Below, piece by piece: positions 24,421 to 33,848 of a DNA stretch of 56,246 bases. This DNA comes from a virus: positions 1 through 56,246 of IMG/VR virus record IMGVR_UViG_3300029448_000047; one strand, given 5' to 3'. The position numbers and the translations under genes are program-made. Under the pieces are notes generated by a model. The model searched no databases. It saw only the letters and a list, made by a program, of their open reading frames with translations, and had not been told where the DNA came from. Within the stretch, counting starts at the first letter, position 1, and the number at the start of each line of letters is the position of its first letter.

Positions 24421-25164
24421 CTAGTAAAATTCTATTATTAACACAGAACCCGTGTAGCCCGAACTACTCGTCCAGCCCGGAACACCTGTATTAACACCAC
24501 CAACAGCGGCAGTTTCACAATTAGCGGCTAACGTATCTTCTTCGGGTTTTCCTGTGGAGCTAAAAACAGGCACCCCACTCCCAGCACCATAACTATCTGT
24601 TCTAGTGTACGCAAAATTAATTCCATACGGCGACAAATCAAAGACGCCAGCCACTTCATTACCGCTGTTACCTATTGCCCCTGAAGCACCGGGAGTAGTG
24701 CCACCTGAAGTTCCGCCGTTGCCACCTGTGCCGCATCTGCTACCACCCGCCGCTGATCCTCCCCGTGCATTGGTGTTGTACAAACTGCCAGAGGCCCCGT
24801 ACCCACCATTAGCAAGAAAATCTCCAGCGTAGCCATAACCGGGAATCATGTTAGAATTCCCACTGCTGATGACACTTGCACCACCCGCACTGGTAGTTCC
24901 CCCAGAAGTTATAGTTACAGGGTAACTGCTAGATAAAGATGACACATACTTTTCAGCATACCCTCCCCCACCACCCGAATTGGCGACATCATTTCCCACG
25001 CTTGGTTGAGTACCAACCGCACCAAACACCATGAACAGGGCTGATTTTACATCGCTACTGGGTGTATACGGCGATACCCCCACAGAAAATGAAAATACTT
25101 GGCTTGTGTAACGTGACCCACCACCCGCGCCAAATCCCAGTACGTTATATCCAAAAGAAGTCAT
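24421..25164 (-). CDS. Glycine-rich tail adhesin
   Basis: 247 residues with extended glycine-rich runs (GGGGGYAEKY, SAAGGSRCGTGGNGGTSGG). Phage tip adhesins such as T2 gp38 use polyglycine segments to form a compact sandwich that binds the host receptor, so host recognition is a reasonable inference. Two Cys could form a bond. Its start overlaps the stop of the tail-fibre gene upstream. Expect rapid variation in this gene among relatives. Confidence 0.7.
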   Translation of the reverse strand: MTSFGYNVLGFGAGGGSRYTSQVFSFSVGVSPYTPSSDVKSALFMVFGAVGTQPSVGNDVANSGGGGGYAEKYVSSLSSSYPVTITSGGTTSAGGASVISSGNSNMIPGYGYAGDFLANGGYGASGSLYNTNARGGSAAGGSRCGTGGNGGTSGGTTPGASGAIGNSGNEVAGVFDLSPYGINFAYTRTDSYGAGSGVPVFSSTGKPEEDTLAANCETAAVGGVNTGVPGWTSSSGYTGSVLIIEFY

Positions 25165-26564
25165 TAAGCATCATTCTTTGCGTCTGTCGTAAAGAACAGT
25201 TTTATTCCCAACAACCGTGCGTCTCCCGTCTGTGAATCAGCCGATACATCTCGCATAATTTGAAAGTACGTTTGCGTATCTACCGCAGCACTAGCAATAG
25301 TAACTGCACCGCTTGTGTCAGAAACCATTAGGTCATTAGATGTGCCACTAAACGCCTTGGCAGTGGTTACAACATTGGTTCCAAACGCCGTGTTAATAGA
25401 ACCATCGTTTGCTATAGAAACCCCCGACAAGCCCCAAGCCACTGTGCCTGTATCTGTTCCTGTAACAGTCCAAAAAGGTTGAAACGTAATCGTGCCTTCG
25501 TTCCAAGATTTAGGAAAGCACACGGTAAACTGAGCATTTTCATCAGAGCTTGGATCAAAGTCTAACACTTTTATTTCTGGGCCATTTGATAACTCAACTT
25601 GAGTAGCAAAGGCACAACCATTTGTAGTGTTTGGATACATAGCGTTTGATGGAACATAAATAGTTTCCAGACCCGCAACTTTAGCTGCTGCGCCATCAAC
25701 TGTTAAAACGTCTGCTTCTAACGTACCATCAATGTCTGCATTACCCGATATATCTAATGTTGCGGCATCTAGCTCACCTGACAAGGTAATGTCAGTGGCC
25801 CCTGTAATTGCGCCATTTAAAACCACTGCACCATCAATGTCTATCGTTGTTGCCGCGATTTGAATTTCGGTGTCTGCAACGATATCAAGCTGACCATCCG
25901 CACTGGAATTAATGTACAGGCCCGTATCTCTAAACTGTATTTTATTATCGGTTGCTATAGTTGTAGCTGCAGCAATATTTACCGCTCCATCAATATCTAC
26001 GATATCTAAATTAGTGGTGCCATCAATATCAACATCGCCCGTAGCTGTAATATTTCTAAAGCCCGTAATGTCTTTGTTGGCATCAACAACAACCGCCTTA
26101 CTAGCGGTCACCGTACCCGCAGTAACACCGTCCAACTCTGAGATACTAACAAGTGAGGTGAAATCAGTAACAGCCGCCCCCGATCCTGCACCATCAGCTA
26201 AAATAATAGCCGACTTTCCAGCAAGTATAGTGACGTTCGATCCGGAGCCTTGCGTAATAGACAGGCTTTGGTTTGTGCTGTTGAGGATCATATACATTCG
26301 AGCTTTGTCGTTTTGCTCTAATGTAACCGTGCAAGTTCCGCCCGGAGTTCCAGTAAAGTTTATTGCCTTGTAATGTCCGTTGGACAAAACAGCCGTAGTT
26401 GATAACGCCAGAGTGTAAGAAGTACTGGACAGAGAGATAGAAACAAAGCCGTTCGCAGCACGATCTATAATGTCGAAGTTGTTGTTGGTGCTATTGCCCC
26501 ACGAACCCGATTCATCCCCCGTGGTTATTTTCTTAATAGCGTTAGATGCGGTGTATGTAGCCAT
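25164..26564 (-). CDS. Tail fibre with IDGAV repeats
   Basis: 466 residues. The N-terminus carries KKITTGDESGSWGNSTNNNF, an N-terminal segment I recognise in many marine phage fibres. It is followed by a beta-helix-like region of DIDGA(T/V) repeats (about 165-300), then a C-terminal beta domain ending in a charged tail (FFTTDAKNDA). It has its own good promoter just upstream. Likely forms a trimeric fibre with the Gly-rich adhesin at its tip. Confidence 0.78.
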   Translation of the reverse strand: MATYTASNAIKKITTGDESGSWGNSTNNNFDIIDRAANGFVSISLSSTSYTLALSTTAVLSNGHYKAINFTGTPGGTCTVTLEQNDKARMYMILNSTNQSLSITQGSGSNVTILAGKSAIILADGAGSGAAVTDFTSLVSISELDGVTAGTVTASKAVVVDANKDITGFRNITATGDVDIDGTTNLDIVDIDGAVNIAAATTIATDNKIQFRDTGLYINSSADGQLDIVADTEIQIAATTIDIDGAVVLNGAITGATDITLSGELDAATLDISGNADIDGTLEADVLTVDGAAAKVAGLETIYVPSNAMYPNTTNGCAFATQVELSNGPEIKVLDFDPSSDENAQFTVCFPKSWNEGTITFQPFWTVTGTDTGTVAWGLSGVSIANDGSINTAFGTNVVTTAKAFSGTSNDLMVSDTSGAVTIASAAVDTQTYFQIMRDVSADSQTGDARLLGIKLFFTTDAKNDA

Positions 26565-26593
26565 GACGGGACCTCAACTATAAATATGCTTGG

Positions 26594-26622
26594 ATTATAC
26601 CCATGCCAAGTCATTTAATCAA
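26594..26622 (-). promoter_or_regulatory. Sigma-70-like promoter inside the late region
   Basis: On the - strand: TTGATT (26622-26617), exactly 17 bases, TATAAT (26599-26594), with GGG preceding the -10. It lies in the 58-base gap before the tail-fibre gene, giving a leader of about 20 bases. Confidence 0.6.
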
Positions 26623-28128
26623 CTACGCAGCGATATCTGTCCAAGACGGAGTTTGTGAGGGGGTTATACTAGAGAACCCCGAAGATTGCGAAGGAGTTAT
26701 ACTAGAGAAATTAGACGTTTGATCTGGTTCAATCTTTGACCAAACCAAAACATTTCCTACTTCCGCCGTACCAACAACGCCTGTGACAGAAACAGGGTTG
26801 TCAACGCTAGCGGTAGAAGAACCAACTGCTCCTGTAGCTGCTATGCCCGTGACGGGTACATCTACATCAATTTGAACTATGGGCGATCCTACCGCACCTG
26901 TACCAGAAACCCCTGTAACCGATAGAGTGCTGTCTGCAGTAATTGAAGTGGTTCCAATAATTCCTGTAGCTGCTACGCCTGTAACAGCAATATTCGCGGT
27001 AGATTTTGTCGTAGTGGAACCAACCGCACCCGTGCCTGCTACGCCTGTAACCGATATGTCTGCAGAAGAAGTAGTCGTAGTGGAACCAACCGCACCCGTG
27101 GCAGAAACTCCCGTGGCAGAAACATTTGCGTCACCACTAACACCGCCGCCGCCCACAAAAAGACCGTCAGTAAACGCTTGAAGCGCCTCACCCATTATAA
27201 CGGGAACATCGGAATCTATTGTTACAGAAACGCCTCCAACAGAACCCGTGGACGAAACTCCCGTGACAGAAATGTCTGCACCGCTAGTGGTAGAAACACT
27301 GCCCACGGAGCCTGTAGCAGCAACTCCCGTAACAGGAACTGTTGCTCCAAGAGTAGTTATCGCGGAACCTACAGAACCTGTAGATGCAATACCTGTAACG
27401 GACAAGACAGAGCTGCTTACGATGGATACAGAGCCCACAGAACCCGTGGCAGCAACACCTGTAACACCTATATCTAAATCTGTAGTAGTAGCCACGCCAC
27501 TTACAGCACTTGTACCAGCAACACCCGTAACGGATATGTCAGCAGTGCTGGTGGTAGTAACAGCACCAACGCCACCCGTGGCGGATACTCCTGTCGGAGT
27601 GACAGTTGCAAAACCTGTAACGGTAGGGGAACCAACCGCACCTGTACCAGAAACACCCGTGACATTATTGATTACAGCAGTAGTAGTAGTGGCTGAACCA
27701 ACAGCGCCTGTGGCAGAAACACCCGTGACGGAAATGTCCGCAGTGCTGGTTGTGGTGACAGAACCAACAGCGCCTGTACTAGAAACACCCGTAACAGATA
27801 TATCCGCCGCACTCGTGGTAGTCACACTACCAACAGAGGCCGTCCCAGAAACACCTGTGACAGTAACAGAAAGACCGCTTGTAGTTGTTACACTACCAAC
27901 AGAGGCCGTCCCAGAAACACCTGTGACAGAAATGTCCGCCGCACTTGTAGTCGTTACACTGCCAACAGAACCTGTACTAGAAACACCCGTAACAGATATA
28001 TCCGCTGCGCTTGTAGTCGTTACACTACCAACAGAACCTGTTGCAGAAACACCTGTAACAGATACTTCTGTGGAAAACGTAGCTGAACTAGCTAGTGGCG
28101 CAGCGCCAAGAGGAGAAAAGCCCAGCAT
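26623..28128 (-). CDS. Repetitive tail protein, VTGVS(x)TG(x)VGS repeats
   Basis: 501 residues made almost entirely of a roughly 20-residue repeat of the form ISVTGVSSTGSVGSVTTTS, over twenty copies, with a break near residues 320-335 (MGEALQAFTDGLFVGG). The C-terminus has an unrelated short SSITPSQ repeat. The pattern predicts a long beta-solenoid or beta-prism shaft. The same motif occurs in the 265-residue virion protein (34501-35298). Probably a side fibre. The repetitive DNA lacks stops on the other strand too, producing a long false frame there. Confidence 0.75.
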   Translation of the reverse strand: MLGFSPLGAAPLASSATFSTEVSVTGVSATGSVGSVTTTSAADISVTGVSSTGSVGSVTTTSAADISVTGVSGTASVGSVTTTSGLSVTVTGVSGTASVGSVTTTSAADISVTGVSSTGAVGSVTTTSTADISVTGVSATGAVGSATTTTAVINNVTGVSGTGAVGSPTVTGFATVTPTGVSATGGVGAVTTTSTADISVTGVAGTSAVSGVATTTDLDIGVTGVAATGSVGSVSIVSSSVLSVTGIASTGSVGSAITTLGATVPVTGVAATGSVGSVSTTSGADISVTGVSSTGSVGGVSVTIDSDVPVIMGEALQAFTDGLFVGGGGVSGDANVSATGVSATGAVGSTTTTSSADISVTGVAGTGAVGSTTTKSTANIAVTGVAATGIIGTTSITADSTLSVTGVSGTGAVGSPIVQIDVDVPVTGIAATGAVGSSTASVDNPVSVTGVVGTAEVGNVLVWSKIEPDQTSNFSSITPSQSSGFSSITPSQTPSWTDIAA

Positions 28129-28139
28129 CGGTTAAACCC

Positions 28140-28436
28140 TTAACTATCGAATGCGGTACACCATGCCGCAACATTATCCGTTACTTGCTGCGTGGTCATT
28201 GTTTTATTAGTTGTCCCATCCACCATGGGGTAACGCCTGTGAATATCTAATACCCGCGTAGTAAGCTGGTCTTTTGTAAGTTTAGTTACGCTATCCGGAA
28301 CCTTATACTCGCGTTTAGTGGGGCTAACGCCCACCATTGTAAAATTGTCTGGGTCTGGATAATAACCGCCATTATCTACCCAATAAGGACAGTGCATACC
28401 TTGCGGCCCCGCGTCTAACTTATACTCAAGTATCAT
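28140..28436 (-). CDS. Hypothetical small protein in tail module
   Basis: 98 residues, with a Tyr/Pro/Asp-rich first half (CPYWVDNGGYYPDPDNF) and a helical C-terminal half. Cys at about 20 and 93. Position between a fibre gene and a coiled-coil protein suggests a fibre chaperone or small tail part; there is no direct evidence. Confidence 0.7.
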   Translation of the reverse strand: MILEYKLDAGPQGMHCPYWVDNGGYYPDPDNFTMVGVSPTKREYKVPDSVTKLTKDQLTTRVLDIHRRYPMVDGTTNKTMTTQQVTDNVAAWCTAFDS

Positions 28437-29241
28437 CTTTTTTCTCCAGTTTAAGCATGTAATCGGTGTTAGCTAACTTAGACTTACCAAATAAACGCTC
28501 AGAAGTCTTGTCTACATTGACCGTGTATTTATCCGCCATCTGATCTAAAAAATCTTCTAGCTCATTAGCGTGAGGCAGCTTTCCTTTGGCGATTGCTTCG
28601 CCCGTATATTTTACATACCCTGAAACTTCCGTCAAACAAACCTGCGGGTGAACGCCATATTGCTGGCAGTATTCAATCGTCGCTGTTTGAGCGCGGCCAC
28701 CATCCAAAAGATTTCGGTACATAAGCTCGAACCCGCGACGAACGTGGTGACGTTTTTCTTCGTTCTCAAAATCCTCTTCGCTCCAATCATCAATGCCGTT
28801 CACTTCTTTAATGTTTTCGTAAGCATCAATCAGTGTTGCAATGTCCTTGAACGAGCCGTTTATCTTGCTTTCCATAACGTCTAAGCCAACACTTTTCTGA
28901 CGAAACTCAGCTATAGAAACGGGGTCATCCTTTCCAGAAAGCTCCTCAAGTTCTTTAACCGATTTAGCGTGATTTACCTGCGCCTCGGCTAAAGCCATCT
29001 TTCTCTTTTCAACTTCCGACATAACTTGTCGCATCATTCGCATGGGCGACTGACCGTTTAGCATCGTCAACGTCATCAGAGACAACGTGTGCTGGCTGTT
29101 GTTGCGGTCAAACGCTCTTGTTTTTGCATCCAACTCTGGAAGCATTTCGTTTACTTTAGCAACTGCCGCCGCATTTATCTTATCCGCTGATATAGCTGGT
29201 AGACTAAAAGCAACGTCTATCTTCTTAGTTAAGCTGTTCAT
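28426..29241 (-). CDS. Helical hypothetical protein in tail module
   Basis: 271 residues, almost all helical and charged (KRKMALAEAQVNHAKSVKELEEL) with a basic/acidic coil. No signal or membrane segment. It overlaps the 98-residue gene by 11 bases. It could be a tail-fibre assembly factor, as helical proteins between fibre genes often are, but I do not recognise it. Confidence 0.72.
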   Translation of the reverse strand: MNSLTKKIDVAFSLPAISADKINAAAVAKVNEMLPELDAKTRAFDRNNSQHTLSLMTLTMLNGQSPMRMMRQVMSEVEKRKMALAEAQVNHAKSVKELEELSGKDDPVSIAEFRQKSVGLDVMESKINGSFKDIATLIDAYENIKEVNGIDDWSEEDFENEEKRHHVRRGFELMYRNLLDGGRAQTATIEYCQQYGVHPQVCLTEVSGYVKYTGEAIAKGKLPHANELEDFLDQMADKYTVNVDKTSERLFGKSKLANTDYMLKLEKKDDT

Positions 29242-29250
29242 TTTTCCCCG

Positions 29251-30360
29251 TTATGTTCCTGAAAGACCCGCTAAATATCTTCTGGCAACAGTTAAATCGC
29301 CAAAATCAGTTGCGTTGCCTGTGGTTGATATAGTTATATATTGAATTACGTTGCTTCCGGTGTTTCCGGCACCTGAAGCATTTCCCCCACCAATCACGCC
29401 CTTCGTGCCGTCAGAAAGAACACCCATAGCGTCCAGCGTAGTAAGCAGGTCGCCAAAATCAGTCGCGTTGCCTGTGGTTGCTATAGTTATATATTCCATA
29501 CCGTTGCTGTGGGGAGCACCATTTCCCCCAACAAACACAGCCCTAACGCCATTACTACACCCAGACGCAGCGGTGTAAGTACTAGTAAGCAGGTCGCCAA
29601 AATCAGTCGCGTTGCCTGTGGTTGCAATCGTAACGTAGTCAATAACATTTAGGGAGGCACTACTACTGGAACCGCCAGCAAACACGGCACGAAACGCTGA
29701 TGCGGCCCCAGAAACAAAACCCCTAGCAACAGTTAAATCGCCAAAATCAGTCGCGTTTCCAGTGGTTGCAATCGTAATGTAGTCAATAGTATTTACATAG
29801 CCACCGGAACCTCCTCCGCCAGCAAATAATCCGCGTGTGCTACCAGACGTACCAGCCAGATTACTCCTACTAGAAGTTAAATCCCCAAAATCTGTAGCAT
29901 TTCCGGCAGAGGCTACTGTAATATACTGTATAACATTGTAATAATACGGAGAAGACGAATTATACCCACCGCCGAAAACACCACGAGTGCCATTAGAAGC
30001 CCCCGCCAGTTGTCTCATAACGGATGTAAGATCTCCAAAATCCGCAGCATTTCCGGGAGAGGCTACCGTAATGTAATCCATTGTATTAATATCTGCGGCA
30101 CTGTTGTTATACCCCCCGCCAAACACACCGCGAGAGCCTACACCAAACCCCGCCGCAGACGAAGTGATCGTAAACCAATCGTTGTTTACATATATTTTAA
30201 AGACTTCATTGCTGGTGTCATACCACACGTTTCCATTAGCCGGACTAGATGGGGCTGACGTTGAACTCGTCACGACACGTTTTAAATTAGCAACCCCGTC
30301 CACCAAAACATCTTGAGGGAAATCTACTGACCCTAGGGCGTCTGTTTTAAGTGTACTCAT
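29251..30360 (-). CDS. Six-repeat propeller-like adhesin, copy 1
   Basis: 369 residues. After an N-terminal attachment part with NGNVWYDTSNEVFKIYV (a tail-fibre head motif), six repeats follow, each ending in a version of GNATDFGDL, with R(G/A)VFGGG and a DYITI/DYVTI strand in each. Six such units suggest a six-bladed beta-propeller. It is the first of three tandem paralogues of nearly equal length. A receptor-binding role fits but is inferred. Confidence 0.75.
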   Translation of the reverse strand: MSTLKTDALGSVDFPQDVLVDGVANLKRVVTSSTSAPSSPANGNVWYDTSNEVFKIYVNNDWFTITSSAAGFGVGSRGVFGGGYNNSAADINTMDYITVASPGNAADFGDLTSVMRQLAGASNGTRGVFGGGYNSSSPYYYNVIQYITVASAGNATDFGDLTSSRSNLAGTSGSTRGLFAGGGGSGGYVNTIDYITIATTGNATDFGDLTVARGFVSGAASAFRAVFAGGSSSSASLNVIDYVTIATTGNATDFGDLLTSTYTAASGCSNGVRAVFVGGNGAPHSNGMEYITIATTGNATDFGDLLTTLDAMGVLSDGTKGVIGGGNASGAGNTGSNVIQYITISTTGNATDFGDLTVARRYLAGLSGT

Positions 30361-30363
30361 TTG

Positions 30364-31479
30364 TTAATCCCCTGAACATGCGCCGTTCATGCTGGTTTTA
30401 TAGTTAAGCATATCACCAAAATCAGTAGCGTTGCCTGTGGTAGCAATAGTGACGTAGGACATATCTTCAGTCGCTCCTCCGTTATCTCCTCCCGAAAATA
30501 CAGCCCGTGTAGAATTAGCAACAGCCGCCATCACGCTGTTGGCTGAAAGTAAATCACCGAAGTCAGTGGCGTTGCCTGTCGAGGCAACCGTGATGTACTG
30601 AATTACGTTACTGTGTGAACCGTCATAGAAACCCCCTGCAATCACTGCACGAGTATCATTAGAACAAGCAGAAGTATCTCTCAGGTCCGAAAGTAAGTCA
30701 CCGAAATCTGTGGCGTTTCCCGCAGTATCAATCGTAATATACTGCATGACATTGCTGGCATAATCAGAACCAACGCCATCATTTCCGCCGCAAAACACCC
30801 CACGAGAGCCGTTGCTACATCCATAAAATTGATTTAAAGCAACCGTTAAATCCCCAAAGTCCGTGGCGTTTCCCGTAGTCGCAATAGTCACATACTGAAT
30901 TACGTCTGACTTTTGTCCGCCGCTAGTCGTTCCACCCGCTGCAACGCCTCTAACAGTGCTTGCACATGCTGCGGGGCTAAAGATCGCTGCAAGCAAATCC
31001 CCAAAATCAGCCGCATTTCCAGCAGTCGCAATAGTCACATAATCAATGGATTGTATGGCTTGGTTACTAGAGTCTTCTCCACTTATAAACAAGCCCCGAG
31101 AGCCGCTTGAACACCCCCCAGCACGTTGCCTATTTATAGTAAGATCACCAAAATCAGTGGCGTTGCTGGCAGTAGGGATGGTAAATTGTCTAATATCAAC
31201 AGAACTATTGCTACCACCAGCAACCAAACCCCTATCACCAAAGGGCGCTGGGAAACTGCCGCTTAAAGTAATCCAACCCGCATTAACATACTGCTGAACA
31301 TTAGTACCATCCCACCAAATAGCTCCATTAGCAGCACTAGACGGCTGTGTGCCGCCCGTGTGATATTCTGTAACGGCAACCAAAGTTTTTATATCTACGC
31401 CGCCAACCGTTAAGCCTTGACTAAAAGAAGTTGCGCCACTGCTACGGCTTTCTATGTTGGCTACAGTTACAGTGCTCAT
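30364..31479 (-). CDS. Six-repeat propeller-like adhesin, copy 2
   Basis: 371 residues; same plan as its neighbours: attachment segment with ANGAIWWDGTNVQQYV, then six GNATDFGDL-type repeats. It differs in loops between repeats, where receptor specificity would be expected to lie. The gap to the next paralogue is three bases. Confidence 0.75.
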   Translation of the reverse strand: MSTVTVANIESRSSGATSFSQGLTVGGVDIKTLVAVTEYHTGGTQPSSAANGAIWWDGTNVQQYVNAGWITLSGSFPAPFGDRGLVAGGSNSSVDIRQFTIPTASNATDFGDLTINRQRAGGCSSGSRGLFISGEDSSNQAIQSIDYVTIATAGNAADFGDLLAAIFSPAACASTVRGVAAGGTTSGGQKSDVIQYVTIATTGNATDFGDLTVALNQFYGCSNGSRGVFCGGNDGVGSDYASNVMQYITIDTAGNATDFGDLLSDLRDTSACSNDTRAVIAGGFYDGSHSNVIQYITVASTGNATDFGDLLSANSVMAAVANSTRAVFSGGDNGGATEDMSYVTIATTGNATDFGDMLNYKTSMNGACSGD

Positions 31480-31482
31480 TGT

Positions 31483-32598
31483 TTAACCTCCTGCTAACCC
31501 ACCTAAGTCTTTTCGAGCAGCCGTTAAATCGCCAAAATCCGTAGCACTTCCTTGAGTGGATATTGTGAGGCGGCTTATAATATTGCTTTCATTAGGGGCA
31601 TTACCTAACGCAAATAAACCGTAGGTGTTGTCCCCACAATTCCCTGCTCCCAGATTGTTGCTTGCATTTAAGTTTCCAAAGGAGGCGGCGTTTGCTGCTG
31701 TTTGTATTGTTACAAAACAAAGATTGCTTGAGGGACTACCATAATTAAATGCAAATACCGCATGTGTAATATCTCCACCAGAAGGAAGACCGCTAGTGCC
31801 AGAAATAAGATCACCAAAATCGGTGGCGTTTGCTGCGGTGTCAATAGTAACGTAATCAATTACATTTTGCCCCCCGCCCCCCGCAAACAATCCTCTTGTG
31901 CTATCTTGTTGAGCAGCGGGTCTATACCTTGAAACCGTTAAGTCACCAAAATCTGTAGCGTTCCCCGCGTTAGCGATGGTAATGTAATCAATTATATTAC
32001 TTTGAGAATAGCCACTTTCATAGCCCCCACCGAACAATCCACGAGTGGTTCCGTGTACCCCTATTGTAAATCCTCTTACTGAAGTTAAGTCCCCAAAATC
32101 AGTTCCATTTCCCGGCGTAGAAATGGTTATATAATCTATGCCGTTCCTAAAACCAAATGATGTGTCCTGACCTAGCGTAATACAGCCACGAGTTCCGTTA
32201 GAAACTGCAGAAGTACCCGTACCAGAAGACGTTAAATCTCCAAAATCAGTAGCGTTGCCCGAAGATGCAATAGTCACATAATCAAGTACATTTGCAAAAA
32301 CAGTTGGAAAAGCAGATTGTTGCCCCGGAGTAAAGATACCGCGACTACCAAAGAAGGCTGGCGGCGGCGGCGTAAACGTAATCGTATTCCATTGTGTTCC
32401 ATCCCACATATAAAAGGCATCTGAAGTGGTGCTATACCAAAGCGAACCAACGGAAGGAGAGGTTGGCGCACTAGCCGAAGCAACATATTCCATTTGCGGA
32501 ATTGAAGAAAGCGCAACATTGTCTACCGTCACCGCAGTTGCATTAGGCGCTCCGCTACCTGCTACATTAGTAACCGTGTCTACCTTTAAAGTACCCAT
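31483..32598 (-). CDS. Six-repeat propeller-like adhesin, copy 3
   Basis: 371 residues. N-terminal PTSPSVGSLWYSTTSDAFYMW attachment motif, then six repeats, of which the fifth is degenerate (NAASFGNLN rather than NATDFGDLT). The most diverged of the three paralogues. First transcribed of the three. Confidence 0.75.
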   Translation of the reverse strand: MGTLKVDTVTNVAGSGAPNATAVTVDNVALSSIPQMEYVASASAPTSPSVGSLWYSTTSDAFYMWDGTQWNTITFTPPPPAFFGSRGIFTPGQQSAFPTVFANVLDYVTIASSGNATDFGDLTSSGTGTSAVSNGTRGCITLGQDTSFGFRNGIDYITISTPGNGTDFGDLTSVRGFTIGVHGTTRGLFGGGYESGYSQSNIIDYITIANAGNATDFGDLTVSRYRPAAQQDSTRGLFAGGGGQNVIDYVTIDTAANATDFGDLISGTSGLPSGGDITHAVFAFNYGSPSSNLCFVTIQTAANAASFGNLNASNNLGAGNCGDNTYGLFALGNAPNESNIISRLTISTQGSATDFGDLTAARKDLGGLAGG

Positions 32599-33048
32599 TT
32601 ATACCACCGACCAAGCTGCGCCAGAAGGCACCGTGACCGTTACACCGCTGGCTATTGTAATCGGACCAGCGGCAACAGCGTTTTTTCCAGAAGTGAGCGT
32701 ATGATCTGCACTAACAGTTTGATCGTTTTCATAAAAAACCCCCTTTTGGGGCTGTATATCAGAATTAATGGCAGTAATAAAAACCTCTGCAGCACCGCCT
32801 AGAGTAATAGCGTTTCCACTATTACTGCTTTCAGAAGGCGTCCTAGAAAGGGTCGTACCTGACGAGGTGTATGTACCAGAACCAATTTCAAAATTAGTCC
32901 CTTCTTCTATCACATAACGCACAACGTTTGTGTTAGCGACCCCAGCAGTTGCGAAGGTTTGAAATCCCGCTACAGCGGAACCCAGAGTTATGGTCCCCGT
33001 CCCTGTAGTGGACGTAGACATCTTAGCCCTGTTTACAAGCACCACCAT
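32599..33048 (-). CDS. Tail/fibre protein, beta-rich
   Basis: 149 residues, Thr/Ser/Val/Gly-rich, with FEIGSGTYTSSGTTLSRTP and a C-terminal ITIASGVTVTVPSG hairpin-like element often seen at fibre shaft ends. GGAG before ATG 33048 supports the start. Placed before the three propeller-like genes, it could be a fibre connector. Confidence 0.7.
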   Translation of the reverse strand: MVVLVNRAKMSTSTTGTGTITLGSAVAGFQTFATAGVANTNVVRYVIEEGTNFEIGSGTYTSSGTTLSRTPSESSNSGNAITLGGAAEVFITAINSDIQPQKGVFYENDQTVSADHTLTSGKNAVAAGPITIASGVTVTVPSGAAWSVV

Positions 33049-33073
33049 ATTTTATGCTCCGAAAGTAACTCGT

Positions 33074-33550
33074 TTAAGCTATCCTAATAATCGCGTTGCT
33101 TGCGTCAGCCGTAGGAAAAACAATCGTAAAATCGCCAGAACTAGCCGATTTATCACTGCCAAAATCCAGAACACAAACAGCGGGTGTTCCGCCACCCGAC
33201 ACTGGGTTTGAATTATAAATTAATGCGCCACGAACAGAAGAGATTGTTACGTTAGAAAACACTTCATCAGGCGAAAAATCTGTTAAGGCCGTTGTACCGC
33301 TAATGGTTGGCGTTACACTGGTTAATAGCTGGCCCCCAGCGGTGTAGTTAGTGCCACTAATTTCGTTATTAGTAGCATACGTTGTAACACTTCCATCCAT
33401 AGTGCTACCAGAGCCGCCCATGTCTGAGGGGACGGCACTATTAGTAAATAACGCCAGCTTAAAAACATTACTCGCAGCCGTGAAGTTATGAACACCTATC
33501 ATGAGTTCTTTTTTGAACGAGGTGCAAAGGGCGTTTCCAGAAAAAGCCAT
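33074..33550 (-). CDS. Probable tail-tip or fibre-associated protein
   Basis: 158 residues, beta-rich, with LFTNSAVPSDMGGSG and VCVLDFGSDKSASSGDFTIVFP. I recall similar small phage proteins of marine podo- and siphophages as uncharacterised virion proteins. No membrane or enzyme motif. Confidence 0.7.
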   Translation of the reverse strand: MAFSGNALCTSFKKELMIGVHNFTAASNVFKLALFTNSAVPSDMGGSGSTMDGSVTTYATNNEISGTNYTAGGQLLTSVTPTISGTTALTDFSPDEVFSNVTISSVRGALIYNSNPVSGGGTPAVCVLDFGSDKSASSGDFTIVFPTADASNAIIRIA

Positions 33551-33551
33551 A

Positions 33552-33848
33552 TTAAAGTTTCCTTATATGTTCAGCTAGTTCAGGATGACCAGCTTGTTTA
33601 ATTGCATTATATACCGTAGTACGGTCCCCTTGGATAGCCTGTTTCATATACAGCACTAAAAGCTTCTCTATGCTGCTTTTATATTCTATCGTTTGCTCCC
33701 GCAAAACAGGATGTGCTGTCGCGGAAACCTCCACCATTTTGTTTATGCAACGGTTAGCCACCTCTTCAGGAGTAGACCCCCTGTTGTTGGTTGTATGAAC
33801 CTCAACTTTAAAGTCACTTCCCATAGACGCCTGCACGGACATATTCAT
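33552..33848 (-). CDS. Hypothetical small helical protein
   Basis: 98 residues with a beta start (DFKVEVHTTNNRG) and a long helical C-terminus (EEVANRCINKMVEVSATAHP). Overlaps the connector gene upstream by four bases. Function unknown; possibly an assembly or completion protein. Confidence 0.68.
   Translation of the reverse strand: MNMSVQASMGSDFKVEVHTTNNRGSTPEEVANRCINKMVEVSATAHPVLREQTIEYKSSIEKLLVLYMKQAIQGDRTTVYNAIKQAGHPELAEHIRKL

Noticed and set aside
27248-28135. Long + strand reading frame opposite the repeat fibre
   Set aside because: It is a by-product of repetitive DNA lacking stops on both strands; its product mirrors the repeat and has no ribosome site.
32733-32754. Terminator-like hairpin (AAAAAACCCCCTTTTGGGG) within a tail gene
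   Set aside because: Stem is only 4-5 bp, lies inside a good reading frame, and is explained by the codons PQKGVF.
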